Source: Achromobacter deleyi
GTDB taxonomy: Bacteria > Pseudomonadota > Gammaproteobacteria > Burkholderiales > Burkholderiaceae_B
Assembly: GCF_902859705.1 (NCBI RefSeq)
Contig: NZ_CADIJO010000001.1
Location: 434,001-498,000 of the forward strand
Reading direction: 5' to 3'
Length of the DNA stretch: 64,000 nt
Shown: positions 1 through 6,150 of the stretch, one piece after another
Position numbering within the stretch: position 1 is the first letter of the stretch
Layout: every line of letters begins with the position of its first letter
Notes under the pieces: generated by a model
The model's input: only the letters and a program-made list of their open reading frames with translations
The model's database searches: none
What the model was told of the DNA's origin: nothing
Position numbers and translations under genes: made by a program

Positions 1-1159
1 TGACGATGCCCAGCGGCAATCCCATTTCGTACAGCACCGGGCCTTGTTCGATATGGACTTCGATGAAGCCCAGGTAGCGGCTGGCATCGCGCCGCAGCTT
101 GGGGATGTCGTCGATGCACAGGCCGGCATGCTGCATGGCTTCGCGCAGGGTGATGCCCTGCGCGTCTTTCTGGTCGAGCCATTGCGGCTTGAAATCGCCG
201 ATCAGGGCGCCGGAGCCGAGGAAGGTGGCGCGGTAGCGCTGGCCTTCTTCTTCGGCAAAGCCGATGACTTCAAGGTGGTAGGGCAGGCGACGGCCCTGGC
301 GGTGCAGTTCGCGCACGCAGGCCATCGGCACGAAGATGCCCAGCCGGCCATCGTATTTGCCGCCGTTGCGCACGGTGTCGTAATGGCTGCCGGTCATCAG
401 CGTGAGCGCGTCGGGCCGATCGGCGTGGTAGCGCCCCACCACATTGCCGACGGCATCGATTTCGACTTCGTCGAAGCCGCAATCGCGCATCCAGTGCGAA
501 ATACGCTGCGCGCAGGCGCGATGCGCGTCGGTCAGGTAGGTGACGGTGAGCTGGCTCTTTTCGGCGTAGCCCGGGTCGCTGTGAGCGGCCAGGCGTTCCT
601 GCCAGTCCCAGATGTCGTTGCCCAGCGTCAGGTCCTGGCCGAACTTGTCGGCCAGGCGCAGTTGCGCGATGCGATGGATGTTGCGCAGGGCTTCGTCGCG
701 CTCGATGTCGGGCGGGTTGTCCAGCCGGCGCGCGAATTCATCGATGATCTGCGCGCGGGTGAGACCGGTGCCGCGCGCGCCGCGCACGGCCAGGATGAAC
801 GGGAAGCCGAAGCGGGCGTTGTAGTCGGCGTTCAGCTGCTGCAGGCGGTTGAATTCCTCGGGCGAACACTGCGTCAGGCCCGCCTGGGTCTGTTCGTGGG
901 TGGATTCTGCCGTGAGGTCCTGGCGCACCATGGCGCGTCCGGCCAGTTCGGGGTGGGCGCGAATGAGCGCCAGGCGTGCGTCCAGCGGGGCGGCGTCGAC
1001 GGCGCGTTGCAGTTGGTCCTGCAGATGCGCGAGCGACCGGAACGGCCGGGCCGCGAGCGCCTGGCGGGCGATCCAGGGCGAATGCTCGTAGACGCCGTCG
1101 AGCATTGCGCAAGCCGCATCGGGTGCGGCGGCATTGAGTTGTTCCAGGGTAAGGGCCAT
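1..1159 (-). CDS. uraD/allC: UraD-AllC fusion: OHCU decarboxylase / allantoate amidohydrolase (3' end cut by window edge)
   Basis: One continuous frame starts at ATG 1159 and runs off the left edge (386 codons seen). Residues 1 to about 165 match OHCU decarboxylase, with the family motif HPELAG and its catalytic His at 69, then EFNRLQQLNADYNARFGFPF. From about residue 175 an M20-type allantoate amidohydrolase follows, with metal-site motifs GSHYDTVRNGGKYDGRLG and EEEGQRY. The first domain converts OHCU to (S)-allantoin; the second hydrolyses allantoate to ureidoglycine, CO2 and ammonia. It lies 11 bases after puuE, so the two are surely co-transcribed. Fused UraD-AllC proteins are known in Burkholderiales. 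The C-terminal part of the AllC domain is outside the window. Confidence 0.93.
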   Translation of the reverse strand, partial: MALTLEQLNAAAPDAACAMLDGVYEHSPWIARQALAARPFRSLAHLQDQLQRAVDAAPLDARLALIRAHPELAGRAMVRQDLTAESTHEQTQAGLTQCSPEEFNRLQQLNADYNARFGFPFILAVRGARGTGLTRAQIIDEFARRLDNPPDIERDEALRNIHRIAQLRLADKFGQDLTLGNDIWDWQERLAAHSDPGYAEKSQLTVTYLTDAHRACAQRISHWMRDCGFDEVEIDAVGNVVGRYHADRPDALTLMTGSHYDTVRNGGKYDGRLGIFVPMACVRELHRQGRRLPYHLEVIGFAEEEGQRYRATFLGSGALIGDFKPQWLDQKDAQGITLREAMQHAGLCIDDIPKLRRDASRYLGFIEVHIEQGPVLYEMGLPLGIV

Positions 1160-1170
1160 GGTGGCGGGGC

Positions 1171-2115
1171 TCAACGGTTGGGGGTGTAGGGATGAACGGT
1201 CTTCCAGTGCCGGGCGATATCCAGCCGCCGGCACACCCAGACGCGGTCGTGCCGGGCGATGTGGTCCAGGAAGCGCTGCAGTGCCGTGATGCGTCCCGGG
1301 CGCCCGAGCAGGCGGCAGTGCATGCCGATGCTGAGCATCTTGGGTGCTTCGTCGCCTTCGGCATAAAGCGCGTCGAAGCTGTCTTTCAGGTACTGGAAGA
1401 AGGGGTCCGCATGCGAGTAGCCCTGCGGCAGCGCGAAGCGCATGTCGTTGCAATCGAGCGTGTAGGGCACGATCAATTGCGGCGCGACCGTGCCGTCGGT
1501 CTTTTGCACCTGCATCCAGAAGGGCAGGTCGTCGCCGTAGTAATCGCTGTCGTATTCGAAGCCGCCGTAGTCGGCCACCAGGCGGCGGGTGCGGGGGCTG
1601 TCGCGGCCGGTGTACCAGCCCAGCGGGCGCTGGCCGGTTAGCTGGGTGATGGCGCCCATGCCCAGCCGCATGTGTTCGCGTTCGGTGGCTTCGTCGACGT
1701 TCTGGTAGTGAATCCAGCGCCAGCCATGGCAGGCGATTTCGTGGCCGAGCTCGACGAAGGCCGCGGTCAGTTCGGGATGGCGTTGCAGCGCCATGCCGAC
1801 GCCGAAGACGGTCAGCGGCAACTGGCGCTTTTCGAATTCGCGCAGGATGCGCCAGACGCCCGCCCGCGAACCGTATTCATAGATGCCGTCCATGCTGACA
1901 TGGCGGTCGGGATAGCTGGCCGGATTGAACATCTCGGACAGGAACTGTTCGGACCCGGCATCGCCATGCAGGACGTGGTTCTCGCCGCCTTCTTCGTAGT
2001 TCAGCACGAACTGCACGGCGATGCGTGCGCGGTCGGGCCATTGCGCATGCGGCGGGTTGCGGCCGTAGCCGACCAGGTCACGGGGGTAGGGCAGCGTGGA
2101 ATCGTAGAGGGCCAT
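1171..2115 (-). CDS. puuE: Allantoinase PuuE (polysaccharide-deacetylase fold)
   Basis: 314 residues from ATG 2115, the usual length for PuuE, a cofactor-light allantoinase that opens allantoin to allantoate. Visible family features are the N-terminal LYDSTLPYPRDLVGYGRNPP, the NYEEGGE segment at about 40-46, and GHEIACHGWRWI at about 124-135 in the NodB-like fold. The frame stays open upstream to ATG 2211, but those extra 32 residues are Pro/Ala/Arg-rich and unlike the family, and they would translate a run of ten identical bases, so I use the inner start. It is first in a leftward unit with the UraD-AllC fusion and sits between the UraD and AllC steps of the pathway. Confidence 0.92.
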   Translation of the reverse strand: MALYDSTLPYPRDLVGYGRNPPHAQWPDRARIAVQFVLNYEEGGENHVLHGDAGSEQFLSEMFNPASYPDRHVSMDGIYEYGSRAGVWRILREFEKRQLPLTVFGVGMALQRHPELTAAFVELGHEIACHGWRWIHYQNVDEATEREHMRLGMGAITQLTGQRPLGWYTGRDSPRTRRLVADYGGFEYDSDYYGDDLPFWMQVQKTDGTVAPQLIVPYTLDCNDMRFALPQGYSHADPFFQYLKDSFDALYAEGDEAPKMLSIGMHCRLLGRPGRITALQRFLDHIARHDRVWVCRRLDIARHWKTVHPYTPNR

Positions 2116-2317
2116 GGCGGGTGAGGCGTGAGGCCGGCAGGCGCCGGCGGCGGTTGATACGGGGGGGGGGCTGGGTTGGCTGGCCCGGCGGGCAGCGACC
2201 GTGCCGTTCATGATGGGCTAAACAATAGCTGGAAAGCAAGAACGTGTATACAATTTCTGTACATCATCCAGGATAACCATGAGACGGCCGGGCACCGCCC
2301 CGGCACCAGGAGACACC
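2116..2317. promoter_or_regulatory. Divergent control region between puuE and uraH
   Basis: About 200 bases separate the two divergent urate-degradation units. The region holds a G10 run (2161-2170) and an AT-richer stretch at 2221-2280. That stretch contains TGTATACAATT (2245-2255), with TGTACA close by. The same core with one change, TGCATACAATT, recurs at 2735-2745 upstream of puuD. A shared operator or promoter element for the pathway is inferred from this; the regulator is not in the window. A good Shine-Dalgarno (CAGGAGA, 2307-2313) precedes uraH. Confidence 0.5.
2161..2170. repeat. G10 homopolymer run upstream of puuE
   Basis: Ten consecutive G on the plus strand (C10 in the puuE sense) lie 46 bases upstream of the chosen puuE start. 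Poly-C runs in promoters cause phase variation in Bordetella fimbrial genes. Whether this run varies in length is unknown. Confidence 0.9.
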
Positions 2318-2668
2318 ATGGGCTTGACCACGCACGTACTCGATACCATGCACGGCTGCCCGGCCGCCGGCATGTCGGTGGCGCTGTATGCCACGGACGG
2401 CGACACGGCCACGCCGATCAGCCGCCACACCTTGAATGCCGACGGCCGTACGGCCGGCCCGCTGTTTTCCGATGGCGACCTGAAGGCCGGCACCTACCGC
2501 CTGGTGTTCGACGTGGCGGGCTACTTCAAGGCGCGGGGCGTGGCGCTGCCCGAACCCAACTTCCTGAACCGCGTCAGCCTGGACTTCGGCGTGGCGCGCA
2601 CCGACCAGCACTATCACGTGCCGCTGCTGGTCAGCCCCTGGAGCTACTCCACCTATCGGGGTTCCTGA
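2318..2668 (+). CDS. uraH: 5-hydroxyisourate hydrolase UraH (transthyretin-like)
   Basis: 116 residues from ATG 2318, which has a good ribosome site (CAGGAGA) 5 bases upstream. An upstream in-frame ATG at 2279 would add 13 residues unlike the family. It has the transthyretin-related N-terminus MGLTTHVLDTMHGCPA, with active-site His6, the segment YHVPLLVSPWSYSTY, and the diagnostic C-terminal tetrapeptide YRGS. It hydrolyses 5-hydroxyisourate to OHCU, which the UraD domain then decarboxylates. It is transcribed away from puuE and towards puuD, the enzyme that makes its substrate. Confidence 0.96.
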   Translation: MGLTTHVLDTMHGCPAAGMSVALYATDGDTATPISRHTLNADGRTAGPLFSDGDLKAGTYRLVFDVAGYFKARGVALPEPNFLNRVSLDFGVARTDQHYHVPLLVSPWSYSTYRGS

Positions 2669-2734
2669 TCCCCGCGCATCAGGGTATTCCTGATGCGCGG
2701 CCACGCTGCGAAACGTAGTTTCGTGCACAAAATC

Positions 2735-2745
2735 TGCATACAATT
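2735..2745. promoter_or_regulatory. Second copy of TGYATACAATT motif upstream of puuD
   Basis: TGCATACAATT in the 206-base uraH-puuD gap differs at one base from TGTATACAATT at 2245-2255. In both places GTG lies close upstream and the surroundings are AT-richer than the genes. A shared operator or a -10-like element of the two promoters is possible. Confidence 0.4.
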
Positions 2746-2874
2746 CTCCGATCTTGATCGCAGCGGTGCGGGGCCCGACGGCCTTGTGCGCGATCTGTCT
2801 TCTGCTTACAGCGCCCGCGGTGGTAGGCAGTGTGGCGGCGCCCATTTCCGGCCCGCCCGCTGCGAGGGGCATGA

Positions 2875-4080
2875 ATGGAAAGCTACTACCTGGATTGGGT
2901 CAACCTGCTGCTGCGCTGGGCCCACATCATCACCGGCATCGCCTGGATCGGCACGTCGTTCTATTTCGTCATGCTGGACAACAGCCTGGAGAAGCCGCGC
3001 GACCCGGAATCCCTTGAAAAAGGCGTAGGCGGCGAACAATGGGCGCTGCACGGCGGCGGCTTCTACAACATGCAGAAGTACGCGGTGCAACCCAAGAAGC
3101 TGCCGGAACACCTGCACTGGTCGTTCCTGGAAAGCTACAGCACCTGGGTCACCGGCTTCCTGCTGTTCTCCATGTCCTATTTATGGAATGCCAGCACGTA
3201 CTTGATCGACCGCTCCAAGATGGATTGGGCGCCGTCGACCGCGGTGATCGTGGCCTTGGCCTTCTTCGTGGCGTTCTGGTTCGTGTACGACGGCATCTGT
3301 CGTCTGTTCGGCCGCGGCAAGCACGGCGACCGCATCGTCGGCGTGCTGGTGGCCTTGTTCATCGTGCTGGCGTCGTGGCTGGCCTGCCACTGGTTCGCGG
3401 GCCGCGCCGCCTTCCTGCTGGTGGGCGCCATGATGGCCACCACCATGAGCGCCAACGTGTGCTTCTGGATCATCCCGGGGCAGCGCCGCAACGTGGCCGC
3501 GATGCGCGCGGGCAAGCCGGTGGACCCGGCCAACGGCCAGCGCGGCAAGCAGCGCAGCGTGCACAACACCTATTTCACGCTGCCGGTGGTGTTCGCGATG
3601 ATGAGCAACCACTACAGCTTCACGTACACGCATGCCTACAACTGGATCGTGCTGCTGCTCATCATGCTGGGCGGCGCGGCCATCCGGCAGTTCTTCGTGG
3701 TGCGCCATCGTTTCAAGCTGGGCAATGCGCGCAACCCGTGGCCTTATGCGCTGCTGGGCGTGGCGGTACTGGGCCTGACCATCGTCTGGATGCAGCCGGC
3801 GCCGGTGGCCGCCGCCGTCGCCGCGCCCGCGCCGGCCGCGGTGTCCTATGCCCAGGTGCGCCAGGTGTTCGAACAGCGTTGCCTGCTGTGCCATGGCGAG
3901 CAGGTGCAGATGAAGGGCGTGCGGCTGGATTCCCCCCAGCAGGTCGCCACCCATGCGCAGGCGGTGTATCAGCAGGCGGTCGTGTCCAGGATCATGCCGA
4001 TGGGTAATTCCACGGGCATGACCGAGGACGAACGCGCCTTGCTGGGAGCCTGGTTCCAGGCCGGCGCCAAGACGCAATAG
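2875..4080 (+). CDS. puuD: Urate hydroxylase PuuD (membrane protein with C-terminal cytochrome c)
   Basis: 401 residues. The N-terminal two-thirds is a multi-span membrane domain with segments such as LLLRWAHIITGIAWIGTSFY, matching the PuuD urate oxidase domain. After an Ala/Pro linker (about 305-322) comes a small c-type cytochrome with CLLCH at 336-340 and a likely axial Met in RIMPMGNSTGM. PuuD oxidises urate to 5-hydroxyisourate and passes electrons to the respiratory chain through the heme, replacing soluble uricase; no uricase gene is seen. It lies downstream of uraH but 206 bases away with its own motif copy, so it may have its own promoter. Confidence 0.95.
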   Translation: MESYYLDWVNLLLRWAHIITGIAWIGTSFYFVMLDNSLEKPRDPESLEKGVGGEQWALHGGGFYNMQKYAVQPKKLPEHLHWSFLESYSTWVTGFLLFSMSYLWNASTYLIDRSKMDWAPSTAVIVALAFFVAFWFVYDGICRLFGRGKHGDRIVGVLVALFIVLASWLACHWFAGRAAFLLVGAMMATTMSANVCFWIIPGQRRNVAAMRAGKPVDPANGQRGKQRSVHNTYFTLPVVFAMMSNHYSFTYTHAYNWIVLLLIMLGGAAIRQFFVVRHRFKLGNARNPWPYALLGVAVLGLTIVWMQPAPVAAAVAAPAPAAVSYAQVRQVFEQRCLLCHGEQVQMKGVRLDSPQQVATHAQAVYQQAVVSRIMPMGNSTGMTEDERALLGAWFQAGAKTQ

Positions 4081-4145
4081 GCGGTCAGCGCAAATCTCCG
4101 GCCGGCCAACCCATCGCGCCGAAGCCGGCCGCGCAGAATCCTGCC

Positions 4146-5162
4146 TCAGCCGTTGCGGTACAGAAAGCTGTAGGCGTTGATCGCCGGCACCCCCCCGAGA
4201 TGCGCGTACAGCACTCGCGAGCCCGCGGGGATTTCCCCGCGGCGCACGATGTCCATCATGCCCTGCATGGATTTTCCCTCGTACACCGGGTCGGTCATCA
4301 TGCCCTCCAGCCGGGCGCACTGGCGGATGGCGTCGTTGGTCTCGGCCGAGGGCAGGCCGTAGGCGGGGTAGGCATAGCGGGTGTCCAGCACCACGTCGCT
4401 GTCGGCGATGGGGCGGTCCAGGCCGACCAGGTCGGCGGTGCGCCGGGCGATGCGCAGGATCTGGGCGCGGGTCTGGTCCGGCGTGGCCGAGGCGTCGATG
4501 CCGATCACCCGGTCGGCGCGGCCGTTGGCGGCAAAGCCCACCACCATGCCGGCCTGAGTGCTGCCGGTGACGGCGCAGACCACGATGTAGTCGAACTTGA
4601 AACCCAGTTCGGCCTCTTGCCGGCGCACTTCCTCGGCGAAACCCACGTAGCCCAGCCCGCCCAGTTCATGGTCGGAGGCGCCCGCCGGGATCGCGTAGGG
4701 CTTGCCGCCGCGCTTTCGTACGTCTTCCAGGGCTTCTTCCCAGCTGCGCCGAAAGCCGATGTCAAAGCCCTGGTCGACCAGGCGCACGTCCGCGCCCATC
4801 AGCCGGCTCATCATGATGTTGCCGACCCGGTCGTAGACCGCGTCTGAATAGTCGACCCAGTTTTCCTGCACCAGCACGCAGGCCAGACCGAGCTTGGCGG
4901 CCACGGCCGCCACCATGCGGGTGTGGTTGGACTGGATGCCGCCGATGGTGACCAGGGTGTCGCAGCCTTGTTCCAAGGCCTGCGGAATCAGGTATTCCAG
5001 CTTGCGCAGCTTGTTGCCGCCGAAGGCCAAGCCGCTGTTGCAGTCTTCGCGCTTGGCGTAGATCTCGACCTTGCCGCCCAGGTGGGCGGACAGGCGCTCG
5101 AGCTTTTCGATGGGGGTGTCGCCGAAGGTCAGGCGGTGGCGGGGAAAGCGTTGCAGATCCAT
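4146..5162 (-). CDS. acdS: 1-aminocyclopropane-1-carboxylate (ACC) deaminase
   Basis: 338 residues from ATG 5162, the standard AcdS length. An in-frame upstream start would add 18 residues absent from the family. The PLP lysine is K51 in [10 protein letters not shown] and Ser78 lies in QSNH. The residues that separate true ACC deaminases from D-cysteine desulfhydrases are present: E295 in DPVYEGKSM and L322 in AHLGG. The enzyme breaks ACC, the plant ethylene precursor, into 2-oxobutanoate and ammonia, a trait of plant-associated and soil bacteria. It is divergent from its Lrp-type regulator across an AT-rich region and convergent with puuD. Confidence 0.97.
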   Translation of the reverse strand: MDLQRFPRHRLTFGDTPIEKLERLSAHLGGKVEIYAKREDCNSGLAFGGNKLRKLEYLIPQALEQGCDTLVTIGGIQSNHTRMVAAVAAKLGLACVLVQENWVDYSDAVYDRVGNIMMSRLMGADVRLVDQGFDIGFRRSWEEALEDVRKRGGKPYAIPAGASDHELGGLGYVGFAEEVRRQEAELGFKFDYIVVCAVTGSTQAGMVVGFAANGRADRVIGIDASATPDQTRAQILRIARRTADLVGLDRPIADSDVVLDTRYAYPAYGLPSAETNDAIRQCARLEGMMTDPVYEGKSMQGMMDIVRRGEIPAGSRVLYAHLGGVPAINAYSFLYRNG

Positions 5163-5216
5163 GCGGGCTCCTGGAAGTCGGGGTCCGGGCGAGACATGCC
5201 GCGGATGGAAAATCAT

Positions 5217-5341
5217 AGGAATCGCAGGGTTTTTAGGTCAATTGCGTATTTTTTTAAATTCGATGATTTAAATTTTCTTCTTCTATTATTTTTGGATTTA
5301 ATATTTATAAAAATAAATATCCGAAGAAATTAAATTTTCAG
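5217..5341. promoter_or_regulatory. AT-rich acdS-acdR control region
   Basis: Bases 5251-5340 contain only 13 G or C in 90, the lowest GC in the window and far below the surrounding genes. It lies between divergent acdS and acdR. acdS promoters of Proteobacteria are known to be controlled by the adjacent Lrp-type AcdR, and Lrp-family proteins prefer AT-rich, bendable DNA. Several A/T tracts and TTTAAATT-type elements are visible. I did not assign individual operator half-sites. Confidence 0.7.
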
Positions 5342-5352
5342 GGACGCATTGA

Positions 5353-5823
5353 ATGACTGCCATCGCCGGGCTGGATCGCATCGACCGCCACATCCTGCGC
5401 CTCTTGCAGCAGGACGCGCAGATCACCAACCTGGACTTGAGCGCGCGGGTGCACCTGAGTCCGGCCGCCTGCCTGCGACGGGTCGAAAAGCTGAAGGCCG
5501 AAGGCATCATCAAGAAGACGGTCGCGTTGCTCGAACCGGCCGAGGTCGACATGGCCACCCTGGTCATCGTGGGCGTGGTGCTGGACCGCTCCACGCCCGA
5601 CTCCTTCACCGACTTCGAAGCCGCCGCGCGCGGCATCAGCGGCTGCCTGGAATGCCACCTGGTGGCGGGGGAGTTCGACTACTTCCTGATGTTGCGCATC
5701 CGCGACCTGGAACGCTTCAACAAGCTGCACGCGGGCGAGATCATCAAGCTGCCCGGCGTGCGCCAGATCCGCACTTTTTTCGTGCTCAAAGAGATTCTCT
5801 CGACCACCGAATTGCCGGTCTGA
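5353..5823 (+). CDS. acdR: Lrp/AsnC-family regulator of ACC deaminase
   Basis: 156 residues. The N-terminal helix-turn-helix spans about 6-65 (LDRIDRHILRLLQQDAQ, then LSPAACLRRVEKLKAEGII), followed by a RAM/AsnC ligand domain with VAGEFDYFLMLRIRDLE at about 103-119. The protein is divergent from acdS, the standard AcdR position. Known AcdR proteins activate acdS when ACC is present; the effector here is inferred from position and family. A purine-rich CAGGGA lies about 8 bases before the ATG. Confidence 0.93.
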   Translation: MTAIAGLDRIDRHILRLLQQDAQITNLDLSARVHLSPAACLRRVEKLKAEGIIKKTVALLEPAEVDMATLVIVGVVLDRSTPDSFTDFEAAARGISGCLECHLVAGEFDYFLMLRIRDLERFNKLHAGEIIKLPGVRQIRTFFVLKEILSTTELPV

Positions 5824-5864
5824 CGAGGCTTATGCGCAACACCTTGCGCGCGGGCACAAAAAAA

Positions 5865-5886
5865 TGCCGCAATGCGGCAATTTTGG
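5865..5886 (+). terminator. Hairpin terminator after acdR
   Basis: Perfect stem TGCCGC-AAT-GCGGCA (5865-5879) followed by ATTTTGG and preceded by a run of A. It lies 42 bases after acdR and could act weakly in both directions. Confidence 0.75.
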
Positions 5887-6150
5887 TTAGCGGAATTTGG
5901 TGGTGCGTAGACGGCGTTTTTGCAGGGGTTCGACGGACATTCCAACACTGCATGAAGCCATTCCACAGACGCTTTTGCGTCACGCAAACGCAAGAAGACG
6001 CCCTTAAACTCAAAGGGTTATACTTTCATTCATACGGCTATCAAGGCTTGTACGCGCCTTCTGCCCCTGCTATCCGCTCAACGGGAAGCCCGTGTCGCGG
6101 AAGGTTTTCCTGCATCGTGTCGAGTGAAGCACTCGTAAAGGTGAAGCGAT
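5887..6150 (+). promoter_or_regulatory. Promoter region of sucA-sucB-lpdA
   Basis: No gene is visible in this 264-base stretch. A TATACT -10-like hexamer lies at 6019-6024 without a convincing -35. Just upstream is a perfect inverted repeat TTGCGT-C-ACGCAA (5975-5987), directly followed by a third half-site ACGCAA overlapping into 5988-5993. This could be an operator. AAAGGTGAAGCG precedes the sucA ATG as ribosome site. Confidence 0.5.

Noticed and set aside
2116-2211. Longer PuuE start at 2211
   Set aside because: The added 32 residues are not family-like and would translate the G10 run; ATG 2115 gives the standard PuuE N-terminus.
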